From Branchiostoma belcheri (taxonomy: Eukaryota; Chordata; Leptocardii; Amphioxiformes; Branchiostomatidae): DNA of 64,000 nt. The position numbers and the translations under genes are program-made. Shown here piece by piece: positions 48,813 through 60,265 of the stretch (the first letter of the stretch is position 1; each line of letters begins with the position of its first letter). Below the pieces are notes generated by a model. It made no database searches. It was not told where the DNA came from and saw nothing but the letters and a program-made list of their open reading frames with translations. The stretch spans positions 1,244,862-1,308,861 of the forward strand of contig NW_017803943.1 of NCBI RefSeq assembly GCF_001625305.1, given 5' to 3'.

Positions 48813-48960
48813 CGTCAGTGAAGGTTAGAAATCCAGGTAATAAGATACGCCAGAATTCTCCAGTGTCACTGACGAAAGGTAGTGGATGCTACGTGAAACG
48901 TCTGACCGTTTCCAAAATCGTGATATCCAGTTTCTTGAGTAACTTTTTTTGTTTGGCATT
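48813..48960. repeat. Dispersed repeat fragment
   Basis: GAAGGTTAGAAATCCAGGTAA and TAAGATAC are shared with about 28745. GTGATATCCAGTTTCTTGAG resembles the inverse of 44455-44475. Family unknown. Confidence 0.45.
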
Positions 48961-49299
48961 TCTGTTCTTATCTTGTGTCACAAAGGGCCTGTTGTTTAAT
49001 AATGAATGATGCGTCAAGTTATAGGAACCGTTTTTCGTGCAGATTTATCAGTACTATAGTTGGTTAGACCCTTGCACCTTGCCTCTGAGCCTCATACGTA
49101 TTACAAAAGGATCCCCCGGGCACTTGATACATAACGAGCACCCCCAGATGTATTAATCTCCGACTCTCGTGGTCAAAATGCCAAACGGGAAACTTTAATC
49201 ACAAGTACCGCATCGATCAATGATTCGTGCGAGAGATAATTGAATCGAAGAGTTTCCTACATGGCCGAATTTACTCTTCATTTTTTGAAGCACGAAACC
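48961..49299. other. Unassigned DNA
   Basis: No feature recognised. Confidence 0.4.
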
Positions 49300-49640
49300 T
49301 AGCCTTGGTATCTGTATCTGTATCGATATAGTCGGTATAACAGCGCTTCGACGTAACACACCAGCTTCGCGGGCACGCGGCGCGGTGGCAGCTAGCTATA
49401 TTATACCGAACGACCTGATACACCCGATTTTGCACATTTAATTGTAGGAGTTGTTTAAAGCTTTCTAGTGATGATGACCCAACTGTGCTTGATGGCAACG
49501 AGTTCCACTCTACGATAGTTCTTGGAAAATAAGAGTTTTTCAACACCTCAATTCTTGGTTGATAACTCTGATATTTGAAGGCATGACGGTTTATTTTTCT
49601 TTTCTGGGCTGGTATCAGATAGTGGTTGGTACGTCCACCA
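49300..49640 (-). mobile_element. LINE fragment, C-terminal RT region and tail, inverted
   Basis: The minus strand encodes MLKNSYFPRTIVEWNSLP followed by SLESFKQLL, a typical C-terminal end of CR1/L2-type ORF2 (compare GPVLWNQL...TAFKNSL in the + copy at 20085). It is followed by a tail of (GATACA)n at 49300-49322. The catalytic part is missing. A tail remnant of the same family is near 15585-15630. Confidence 0.7.
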
Positions 49641-51045
49641 GTTGGTAGTTGGTACCGTGTTGGCTAGACTACGTGCCCTGGGTTGTGGACAAGGTACCCT
49701 GGATTCTTATAGACAGTGAACACGGTACCATAGGTGTTCTGACCTAATGACGTAGCAGTCATCGGTACCCTTGGGTATAAGGCGTACTCCTGTGCTTTTT
49801 CCAAAATCATCGGCATGTTTCTTGGACTTGGACTCTAATTACTAGATACTAATGACATAAAAATGCATCAGACGACGTCTGGTAAATCCCCGACTCAAGT
49901 GCATCTTACCGGAGAGCGTCAGGTCTGTTTGTCCTCTAATCACGTTAGCGTCGGCGGGAGAACTAATAACGTCTCCCGCCGGGATTGCCTCTTCTTCCAA
50001 TCAATTTTCTCAATGACGTATTTTCTATTCTGCGTGTGCGTCTATCAGAGACGCAGCAGGACTAGCCGGTGTTGGATTAACACTGAGTTATTTATAGTGT
50101 ATCTCCGTAAGCCTTATGAGGGTCGATGACAATACAGGCCCGCCTTCGTGTGTGCGATGAGTGGAGTAGGAACAAAGGTGGGCCTGTGATGCATGGTGGA
50201 GGTTTACACAGGTGACAGCGTTCGTGAGAACACTCGGAGTCGCTCCATCGATTTCCTGGCCATTTATTACGACGCAGCGCCGCCTTCTGATGAAATTTCT
50301 GTCCCAGAATTGATTTTTCATTTTTTTGGCGTTCGGGTAAGCAGAAGAGTTGGTGAAGATTCGACCAGCGAGGAGATCGGAGTTGTAAAAATTCCATGTG
50401 ACGTGCTTGATCTGGACTAATGGAGAATAGTCCATATGGAGCATCTGAGGGACTTCAGACAGTCTCATGGCATCACGCTGACGAATTGCAGTTCCGTAAC
50501 TTAAGACAGAAATTTGCTTAATGTAACCGTCAATGTCATAAGGTTACTGAGCCAAGGTAGGGCCGGAAATACAATCATCAAATGGAAAGGGCAGACGCAC
50601 GGCTGGAGGAAAGTTGTAAAGCTTACCTGAATTTCACTTTGCGAGAGTCAGATGACACAAGAGTGAAAGGTAGAGAGTTCTTTGTTGCTTCGTCAAATAT
50701 CGTGGTTTACCTGAACCGATGATATCACCTTCATATTAAAGCTTATGATTCAAGTGTATCTCATGCGTACTAAGAACGGTCTTTAGCTTATCTTTATTAT
50801 TATAACCTTCGCCGACATAAAACTTAAATAGTTACCTCAAGTTTTTATCACTAGGGCCCGAACTTTTAGAAAGTTTTTATCTTTCCACCCGTCGAGCGCC
50901 GTTTCCGTAGAGAGGGTGATGAACAGCCAAAGTGTCCCGGCGTACTACTTAACGGGATTATCGGCAAGTCCCACAGCGAGAGCCGCGGTTTGTCACTGTC
51001 TTCCGCGATCATCTTCAATGTCAGAGGAATGCGCGCTTCTTAAGC
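49641..51045. other. Unassigned DNA with a hairpin and an unexplained frame
   Basis: A tight hairpin GGCGGGAG...CTCCCGCC lies near 49953-49982. A 75-codon + frame at 50193-50420 and overlapping minus frames have no recognisable domain. Region 49600-49760 is rich in GGTACC-like words. Confidence 0.35.
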
Positions 51046-51525
51046 TTAAAGGGTTATTATGTAACATAAGGACGTTACAAATAGTGAATTTTTCTGGTCG
51101 TTTCTTTATTTTCCTCTGATAACTCCATCGCTTCTCACTTACTAAAACCAGACGCCTTCTACAGGAACTCTTTCTTCCGACACAGTTACAGGTTACTGTG
51201 AAACTAGGTTATCTGTTCTATTATCTGTATGCCTTTCATGTATACATTAGAGTTTTAAGATGTATTGTTTTAAGGGTACTTGCGTTTTACCTGAAAGAAA
51301 GAATAAATGAATCAACCCTACTCCATAGCAAATAAGAGCCATTCAGGAAGTGGAGGTGCCAAAATATGGCTTTCGAGTGTCCTTTAAAAGCTTTACACAT
51401 AGCTGTTAGCCTTGTTTGTGGTGGTACCACAAACTGGGCGTGCCTCGTTTAGGCTGTTGAAGCGAAAACCATAAATGAAAAAAGTGTGAGATGATTGCAC
51501 AAATATGTTTAAAAGTCGAAGCAAA
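51046..51525. mobile_element. MITE-C, copy 2, with inserted sequence
   Basis: TTAA at 51046, then AGGGTTATTATGTAACATAA. From 51330, CCATTCAGGAAGTGGAGGTG, GTGGTACCACAAACTGG and AAATATGTTTAAAAGTCGAA match copy 1. About 190 bp between has no match and may be an insertion. The right terminus is lost. Confidence 0.6.
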
Positions 51526-51717
51526 TTACAATCACTGGAAGATTTTTCAATCGCCAGAGAATTCCAAAGGAAAATTCGTTCAGTGGCCCCTCCCCGTATG
51601 CTGGTTTCTTTAATCGATATCCTAACGGTCTAGAAATATCTATAGAGACCATTTGCACGAGAACTTGCCTTGTAAAGTTAAAACTGCCTTTCATACAATA
51701 GTAGGGTTCACATTCAT

Positions 51718-54082
51718 TAATGACAAATTTCTCTGAGTATTACAATACGCCGTCTGTTACCTCACCGCTGGGTACTGGAGACCACAACGTTGTGCTGCTG
51801 TCGCCAAAACACCAGAAGGTCGAGAACAAGGTTACAAAGCGAGAAATACGGCCAATGAAAGACTCAGGTATTCGATCATTCGGCCAGTGGGTCACCCAAC
51901 ATCATTGGAACGAAGTGACACAAGCAAAGACAACACAAGAAAAAACATCAGCCTTCTATAGGACTTTAAACGCGGCAGTAGCAACACATTTCCCTGTCAA
52001 GGTAATAAGACTGCATGTCCAGGACAAACCTTGGATCTCCCAGAAGATAAAGTCAGCGATCAGAAGGCGGCAGCGAGCATTCCGGGATCAGGATTGGAAA
52101 ACATGGAGATTGCTCCGCAATAAGATTCAGAAGGAGATCAAGAGAGCCAGAAGTCATTACTACAACAACAGGGTTCAGAACCTGAAGAAGCACAGCCCAA
52201 GTGCATGGTACAAGGAGATAAAAGTCCTAACAGGTACACAGAAAAAGGGCATGACCATCCAAGCTCAAGGGGTTGATCCAGACAGTCACCGCGACATGGC
52301 TAACCTCATCAACCAGAAGTTCACGAACGTAACAACGTCGTTACCACCCTTGGACCGGTCCAAACTGCCAGCATACCTCCCAAGTCGCCCTCCCCCAGTA
52401 GTTCATCCCTGGGAAGTGTACTGGAAACTGCGTAGGATCAAGACCAATAAATCTCCAGGCCCTGATGGAATAGATGGCAGATTGCTCAAAGAATTTGCCT
52501 ACGAACTGAGCGAACCGATTGTTGACATTTTAAACTCCTCCCTACTTGAAGGGACTGTGCCACATGAGTGGAAAGAGGCAGTTGTGGTACCGCTCCCGAA
52601 AACCAGCCCACCAAGCATCGACCACCTTCGACCGGTGTCGTCTGACCTCTCTCATTGGCAAGATATGTGAGAGTTTCGTGGCATCCTGGGTGCTTCAGGA
52701 TATCAGACACCGTATATGTAAAAACCAGTTTGGGTGCCTGAAGGGGCGGTCGACAACCCACTGTCTTGTCAACTTGGCTAACCAGCTCTACAAGACAGAC
52801 AGACAGAAGAGGATCCTCCACGCACTTGGTACTAACAGACTTTAGCAAGCATTTGACCTCGTGGATCATACGGTAGCAATACAGCACCTGCTCGAGCTGG
52901 GAGTCAGGTCGGAGATCATCCCCTGGATCGTCAGTTTCCACACAGAACGTTCACAGAGAACCAGATACCAGGGTGTTCTTTCTCACAAGAAACAACTCAC
53001 ATGTGGGCTTGCACAAGGAACCAAGTTGGGGCCCATCGTGTTCATAGCCCATGTGAACAACCTACCAAACATCATGAGATCGCCCTCTTGGGCCTTCGTT
53101 GACGATTTGAATCTCATTGAATCAAGACGCACTTCTGAACCACCCAGACTACAGCACGATTTGGACGAACTGTCCACCTGGACTGAGGAGAACAAAATGA
53201 AGCTTAATCCCACTAAGTGCAAAGCTATGCACATCTGCTTTGCCCGCAACCCCCCACCACCGCCCCCTCTATCCATTAACGGACACGTGCTTGAGGTGGT
53301 GCCCATTGCCAAGTGCTTGGGAGTCACATTTCAAGCCAACCTGGGATGGGACAGTCAAGTCAGAGAAATGACACGTAAGGGGAACCAGCGCTTGTACTTG
53401 TTGTGCCGACTACGTCAGTTTGATCTACCGGTGGAGGATCTGCTAACGGTCTACAAGTCGTTTGTTCGCCCGGTGGTTGAGTATGCCGCCCCGGTATGGC
53501 ATGGGGGGTTAACACGTGACCAACGGAAAAAAATAGAGAACATACAGAGGCGAGCGGCAAAGATAATGCTGGGAAGAAACTACCACGGGTATTCGTCAGC
53601 CTGCGAAGTGCTGCACTTACAAACACTTGATGACAGACGTTCCACTCTCTGTCTGAAGTTTGCTAAGAAACTGCTCAACTCAGAAGAGTACCGTGGTTGG
53701 CTGCCCGAACTCAGAGGTGACGTCAGCGGTAGGGTAACAAGACAAAGAAACCAACTAGACCGATTGCCAGTACACACAGAGCGGTACAGAAACAGTCCAA
53801 TTCCATTCTTAACCAGTCTGCTAAATAACAGCATGTAGAAGAAGTTTTATTACTATAGATGATGTTTTTTATTACTATAGATGATGTTTTTAACTGAATG
53901 ACCTACGATCGTAACCTACGTATTGTAAATATTTTAAAATAATTTGCTGTTTTTAACTGTTTTAATATTGCTTGTAATATTGAAGTCAATCGTATTTAAA
54001 CACTTATGTAATGCGGCAGATCAATTCAGGGTCCTACGGGGACCCTGCTACTCTGTATCGTACGGTCAGAATGAAATAAACC
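51718..54082 (+). mobile_element. 5'-truncated non-LTR retrotransposon (CR1/jockey-like) with broken ORF2
   Basis: The reading frame starts inside the APE endonuclease (LGTGDHNVVL, its final SDH-type motif) and runs 51720-52670, including TNKSPGPDGIDGRLLKEF. A +1 shift near 52640 moves to the frame of 52546-52845 (SLIGKICESFV, FGCLKGRSTTHCL). A stop at 52843, with small compensating indels around it, precedes 52861-53838. That last part has AFDLVDH (motif A), LAQGTKLGPIVF (motif B), AFVDDLNL (catalytic motif, V in place of the usual A) and the C-terminal FVRPVVEYAAPVWHG. The 3' UTR has a duplicated 22-bp unit (53848-53891), a hairpin GGGTCC...GGACCC and AATGAAATAAA. The element copies itself by target-primed reverse transcription in intact form; this copy is dead. 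Confidence 0.9.
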
Positions 54083-55477
54083 ACTATATATATATATACA
54101 CATTAAATATGCAAAAGGTCAATAACTCCTCACATGGTCATTGCCATCGTACCAGTGGTCTCATTGATTTTCTTAAAAGAATTGACCCATGTTATGTTGT
54201 AATATATACGCCTACAGATGAAATCATGGTGCAGTCCAGTGACGGTGTGACCGTTCTTGGCTTTTATGATATCTGACATTTTTATTCATAAAAGATGGCT
54301 ATGATAAGATTGGAAGGGCAAAAATACACAAGATGTACACAAATAATATACTTGTGCACTTTTCATCTTCAGTATCAGATAATAAAGGGTTAATGACCCA
54401 CCCCGAGGTGTATAAGGTGTCATAAGGCCTGGTTATTTCCTATAACCACCGCCGAGTGAGCACAGTGTTTATGGCATTTAATCACCACTTGTAAATGTTA
54501 TGGCGTCATAACCAATATGAAATGGGGACTTATGATTGGTCATCTGACTATATGATAATGTTTAAATATTTGTCATCACCATTGAAAGACAAGACTACAC
54601 TACTATACTGTCACCATAATATAATAACGCAGATCGTACCATTGTTTATATCTACTGCCCTTTCCTAATTTTAAAATGGATCAATATTGTGTTATCCACT
54701 GTCAAGTATAGGTTTATTTCCACAACGCCGGTAGACTTACGGGTCAATGTCCTCTTCCAATTGCCGCCTATGCAACCGTGCGCAAAAATGGGAGATATTT
54801 TCTATGTCACGTTAAATATACTACGTGCTTAAAATCTATGGCAGTTGTGGGTGGCTATGACGGTTGAGAAAAACTCGCAAATATGACATAAACGAGATTA
54901 TAAACTTCGGGTAGAATGACATTTGAAGAGTTTTCTTCCAAATCTCATGAGAAGTGAGCATCTATGGCAAACCAATAAATTAGTATAATCTTACACTTAC
55001 TTTCCTCAGACCCTGTGTGCGAAACTAGACGTGATATCGTAAATCAAAAATTCCTCATTACAATCTACAGGGAATAACAGGTACACCCTGATGTAGATGT
55101 ACTCAGTGGTTATAAATCTGCGTCTTAGTCAAAGTAATTGCTTTCGTTATAGGTTATCTCAGTGGAGTTTAGGAAGTTAACGTTAGATCTCATCTTAATG
55201 CCACTATCAACGTTACAGGATTTGGTGGGTTTTAGCTCAAGGATTTTTGACACACGTGGCTGGCACGAAAACCTTGACTGATACGAAGAGTGTGGAGAAG
55301 TAAATCAGGCTAGAGTAAGTATCATAGAATTATAAGTACTGTTTTAGTTGCAGACGGAGGGGGTGGGTGTTAAAAGTGGCTACGAAACTTTTGTTGGACA
55401 AAGCTATGGTGAACGCTGAAAGTCGTGTCATACATTCACGATCTTCTCTAAATTTGTTCGACCAGGTTCGGCTGACG
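54083..55477. other. AT-rich DNA, nothing recognised
   Basis: Starts with a short TA run after the LINE tail. Short frames only. Confidence 0.4.
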
Positions 55478-56130
55478 TTCTGGACCAGGTTTAGACCATG
55501 CCTACCTTAAGTTTGTATATGTATATGAATCCGATTTTGAGTTAAATTTGAGTCAAATTTGACCCTCGAACACGCTCGGGACACTGCTGACTTACTCGGG
55601 AATGTTTTGCTGACTTACAGCCGGAAGCCAGCCAACCATGGCCGAACCTCGCTCCCGACCAACCCCCAAATGTTTTAAACATTTTGAAACATTCGACTGG
55701 CGCAGACGAATAATAGCCGACCTCGCCGAACACCAGTCGACTTTGCTCCGACCTACTCCAAACCATTGTTTGTGGCGGTCGGCTAGTGTTCGGGAGGCCA
55801 AATTCGTGAATGCGTGACAGGCACTTGAACTAGAGAAAACACAGCAGAGCGATGGGGTCAGTTTTACTCCGCATGTGCATCCAGTTCTGAAACATGTTGA
55901 CAGATGTTGTTGAATGGCCTCATCTTACTGGTTCATGTGGACTTTTCCCTTATCAGTCCTATTGCAGCTGTTTGTGTGATATACGCAGCTCGGTATGCTG
56001 CACTGTTGACATTTCACATGTTTCAGCTTTTCTCTAGTGAGTTGTATGAAGTTTGACGTCATTGCTGATGCTGGCACATGTTGACCCTATAAACCTCTCT
56101 CTCCGGATGACGTTAATTTTTTTCTCTACT

Positions 56131-56262
56131 TAAGCCACTTTGATTTAATCATATGGATGACGTCGTCTGTGAACCCGAAAACTGATGCGAGCGCGCGAAA
56201 AAAAAGTATGGCAAAAAAAAATTGCTCTCATTATGAAATCTACTTGCGTGGTCATAAAGGTC
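56131..56262 (-). mobile_element. MITE-B, right-half fragment, inverted and nested
   Basis: Starts after TAA with GCCACTTTGATTTAATCATA. It then has AAACTGATGCGAGCGCGCGA and internal MITE-B sequence (TTATGAAATCTACTTGCGTG). Confidence 0.65.
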
Positions 56263-56399
56263 CAGAACAACTATTCTATGCTTCCATTTACTATACTGTG
56301 TTGTTTATACCGCTTGGTACCTAACGTTTGTAGAACTAGAAGGGTCACTTAAACTGTGGTTGGCTAGAGGTCGGCTCTATTCGGCTGCCCCAGGCGATT

Positions 56400-56628
56400 T
56401 TTTTTATTCCAACATTTCATGACCAGACATGGTGACAGCACTCTCAAGTTATATCAACTTAGTTTATGCCGCCATCAACGCAGAGGACGAATTTTCACAT
56501 GATTTAAGTGAGGAAAGTTGTGTAAAGTGCCTTTCCCAAGGGCACAAGATCGGTGGCATGTCAGGACTCGAACCCGGGACCTCTTGGTTCCGAGTCGAGA
56601 ACGCTGCCACTACCCCACACGACCCCAC
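56400..56628 (-). mobile_element. tRNA-derived SINE, family 1 (short tail), nested
   Basis: A-run at the low end; + strand words AAAGTGCCTTTCCCAAGGGC and GGACTCGAACCC, ending ACACGACCCCAC. Target duplication not clear. Confidence 0.75.
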
Positions 56629-56801
56629 TTTCTAAAGGCAAATTTTTAAAAATGTCTATAAAACATTCGATCGGAGGTTTGTGGTTGGCTGGTGTTCGGG
56701 AGTAGGGCAACCGTGTTTGGGGGCCAAGTTGGACTCAAAGTTAACCTAAATTCGATTCGATCCGTAGTCGTAAGGTAGGCGTGTCCCAAACCTGGTCAGA
56801 C

Positions 56802-57364
56802 CGCTCCCGAACTTTGGGGTCGCTGTCCTGAGTGAATGACAGGGGCTTAAAGTTTGGGAAAGAGTGCCTCATCCGGATCGATCTTTTCAAAGTTTCCGAG
56901 CTTCCGTAGCCTTTAGACGTCTTGTCTCCTTGAAGGCAAAATGTCGCGACGACAAGTAGTCTAAGTCACGGTGAACATTCTGCCTAATATTTATGCTACC
57001 ATGTATAACCCCCGGCCATCACAGCCAGATTTGTGTGGCGCCATGGGCAGGGAGACTAATCTGGACACAGATAAGACAACAAAAGCGAGGATGGCGCCAG
57101 GGGTTCTGGTGGATTCAGATTGTTCATCCTTGAGGATGTCTCATGATGAAAAATTATATTTTCAACGTTATCAAGTGTAAAATTAAAATTAAACATGTAT
57201 CGTTATCATCGTATTAGTAAGAATGGGATTCTGACTTGCATGTGTCTTCCAACGTCAACAAGTCGCCAACGGAATTACAGCTAAACTTTCAAACTATTTT
57301 GATATGAGTTTTCAACCGTTCAATGCTAAACCATGTCATATATACTGTACGGGTTTGTACAAAA
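56802..57364. other. Unassigned DNA
   Basis: No gene signal recognised. Confidence 0.4.
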
Positions 57365-57610
57365 CCTATTTTCCTACTTCAAACACGTAAGTACTGTAGA
57401 AAAATTCATATTCCTAATGCAACTAGACAAACCTTCCAACTGAAAAATTATCTCTTCTTTTATCTCTACTGTAGCTAAAAAGCGAGAAGTTGAAATTTTA
57501 TCTAATGATTGTTTTATTTTTTATCTGTTATCCGTATTTGTTCCTCATGTTTTGTTGTTACCTGTACTTAGCTCAGTGTTGCAAAAACGTGCAATAAAGG
57601 TTATCAATTG
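57365..57610 (+). repeat. Dispersed repeat, probable LINE 3' tail (copy 2)
   Basis: GTAGAAAAATTCATATTCCTA, CTAGACAAACCTTCCA and AAAGCGAGAAGTTGAAA match 24940-25170 in the same order. It ends with a poly(A)-signal-like GCAATAAAGG. Confidence 0.55.
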
Positions 57611-57751
57611 TTTTACAAGGACGTGCTAGAATTTGTGAAAAATTTACTGATATTCGATAGAGGATGAATTCAATAAATCATGCCCTTCCGATTTTGTATC
57701 CGCTCTCAACAGAACACTGAAAGCTTTATTGTACGTTTTGCCATACCGATT

Positions 57752-58033
57752 CAATTGCTGAATTGGTAGAGTGCTCGCTTTGTAACCGGGAGGTCGTGAG
57801 TTCAAACGCCGACCGGGTCATACCAAAGACTTTAAAAATGGTACACACTTCTTTCTCTGCTTAGCACTTAGCACATATGAGAAAAAGTGTGGAAAGGTAC
57901 AGCACTACCAGCGGACTAGACCCCTGATGTAGTGCCTTGCACAACTGTGTGTCGCCCAAGGGCTACGAAATGGAAATGGGCACAACCCTACGCTCGGTAT
58001 AAGAGCACGGGAGACCTTCTTCTTCTTCTTTCG
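57752..58033 (+). mobile_element. tRNA-derived SINE, family 2, longest copy
   Basis: Head TGAATTGGTAGAGTGCTCGC (A box) and GGTCGTGAGTTCAAACGCC (B box), then GACTTTAAAAATGG, TTTCTCTGCTTAG and CGCCCAAGGGCTACGAAA. It ends in (CTT)n at 58016-58031. It has no processed tRNA fold along its full length, so it is a SINE, not a tRNA gene. Confidence 0.75.
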
Positions 58034-58246
58034 CCATAGACAACATCATCCACGGACGTCAATTACATTTTGATAATTCTTCGGATGTCCATGTCTAATA
58101 ATGCACGTAAGCTGCGTTATAGCTACGTGAGCGGTTGGCTCGCCGACTGCCCCGGGCTGTGAGATTAAGTGCAGCGGGTACGTGAACGTGTCATGCCCAT
58201 TTCCGCAAAACTCGTATCTTCCAGCCGGTGATGCTTCACTATTATA

Positions 58247-58345
58247 GGCCATGTTGATTTGATGATATGGATGACATCCGCGCGGGCATGAATTTTCATC
58301 CGTTTCACAAAAAAAAAACATCGGGCCTAAATGAAAGTTAGAATG
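58247..58345 (+). mobile_element. MITE-B, left-end fragment
   Basis: GGCCATGTTGATTTGATGAT, then ATGACATCCGCGCGGGCATG and CCGTTTCAC followed by an A-run. The right end is missing. Confidence 0.7.
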
Positions 58346-60064
58346 ACAGAAAAAATGTAATGTATGTATATTTGGAAATGAGTGTTTCGAGTAGGGTATC
58401 CGAGTAACACCTATTATATTCAAACCCTAGCCCAAAGTATTTTTTAACGACTCAATTGCCATGATAAGCGGCACCTTACCTAAACTTTATTGGAAACACA
58501 AATTCCCTGCTAGTTTTTTTTCTGTGTCCGTGTTGAAAGTCACCAGAAGGAAATGCCGTAAAGCCAGCTGATGAATCGTGGATCAAAAGAGTTGACTCAA
58601 CCAAATTAGCCGGGCTTTCATGGGTTTGTCGGATGAGATGATGGATTTACTCAATATATATTCAAAGGGTAGCCATGATTGAATCTAAATTATTCATCTG
58701 GAATCCAAAGCCAGTGTTTGACCGAGGACCATGTCGTTTTAGGTGATTGTGTATGGGTATAGAATGGGGAGGGGGGCGTGGGAGGGGTGCAGGGGTCAAT
58801 GAACTTGCCAGTCAAAAGGAATCTATGTAACGGCCACTTAGTCTTTAAACATTGTCTGTCCAACGGGTACGATATACACCAAAACATCATCCAGACAAAA
58901 AGTAGCACCTACCATTTCATGGAGGTACAAAGATAACAGACATGGCCTTTAAGATCACAAGACTCTAATTTCCCATCTATTACGGATACCAGCATCCATG
59001 TCTACCCCTTAATGATGATGATACCCTGTTATCTATGGGTGAAGGTATGTTAGTCCGTAATAATTGCGACTTAAGCTGGTCAATCAAAACTCCCATGCCA
59101 AAAGAAGCCCTACAAAGTCTTGTGTGAAATCACGAAGGCTTTTGAAAAAAAATGCCGCATTGCTTCAAATCCACCCACTGCCGACTGTGAACCATGGTTT
59201 CTACTTCAAAGATCAATACGATCTTGCATAAACTTCCTTTCCTCGTACAGCCTACGTCTGATCCTGTCGGAATAGATACCACTTCTCTTGTCAGGTATTT
59301 AACCAGATAACCATCTGCTGTAGATCTTGCTCACTTGTGATCTTCTGGAACGCTCTCAAATTAAGGTTTGCGTTGATTTAAAGAAAGCCATTTTCGAGGT
59401 TAGAGTGGTACTTTAAGATCATTGTGTCTTACTTTCTCTAATCCCTTTGATTTCACACACGCCTGAGTCCGATTTTCTTTCTCTCTATCACTTCACGATG
59501 ATCCATACACCATGTTGAAGTGCAGTAGTTTTCCTTAGGAAACGAAGAAGCGCGTAATGGTAAAACACTTCCAAAGATGTAGATTCCAATTTGGATTCCA
59601 CGTAAAAGACACTCCCTTTTAAGTAGATCGATTGACAAATACCTTGATGGTATTGTTTCAGTTTGAAAGATGCAACAGAGTTTGAAAGATTGCAGTTCTA
59701 TGGCAAAAATCCTCACCCAACAGGCAATGTAGACAACGAGTATGACTGTTGTTCCACTATAAGGAAATAAGAGAAACTAATAACAATAACAATATTTACA
59801 CAACCGAGCATCAGTCAGAATCATATAACGTAAATCAAAGAGCATTTTATACATTGTTACGTGTATCTATACAATAGTCATCAGTGAAACATCAGTCGGA
59901 AATCTAGTAATCTATAGAATAAAGATAAACGCCTTTGAAACATTGTCTCAGAGCAGAGTAATTACCAATACCGAGATAAAGGACACACTGTACCCTGAAT
60001 CATACTTCATGGATCAAAGATAAATTAAGCAGATTCTCGTGATATTGCATCCCGAAAACTTCAT
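58346..60064. other. Unassigned DNA
   Basis: Short frames on both strands without recognisable domains. Confidence 0.4.
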
Positions 60065-60265
60065 TAAGGCCATGTTGATGTGATTGTATGGATGACATCC
60101 ACGCGTGCATGAATTTTCGCCCGTTTGCAAAAAAAATAGTTTTCGACCATACTGTAAGTCGTACAAAGCTGAAAAATGTGAAACTATATGTCGTAAATTA
60201 ACAAAACAAACGATGCTACTGTAGATTGCCAAAATTAAGTCCAAAGGAAAAGAAGAAAGTTATAT
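60065..60265 (+). mobile_element. MITE-B, left-half copy
   Basis: TAA, then GGCCATGTTGATGTGATTGT, GATGACATCCACGCGTGCAT, TTTTCGACCATACTG and AAGTCCAAAGGAAAAGAAG. The right end is lost. Confidence 0.7.

Larger units (their letters stand above)
55478..56801. mobile_element. Large TIR element with nested insertions
   Basis: Left GACCAGGTTTAGACCATGCC, then TACCTTA, and further on GAGTCAAATTTGACC; right the inverse, GTAAGGTAGGCGTGTCCCAA then ACCTGGTC, with GGACTCAAAGTTAACC. The arms extend imperfectly for over 100 bp on each side. Inside are a MITE-B piece (56134-56262) and a SINE (56400-56628). No transposase is visible. Confidence 0.6.

Noticed and set aside
50088-50468. Overlapping 75-126 codon frames on both strands
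   Set aside because: No motifs, splice borders or codon bias favour either strand.
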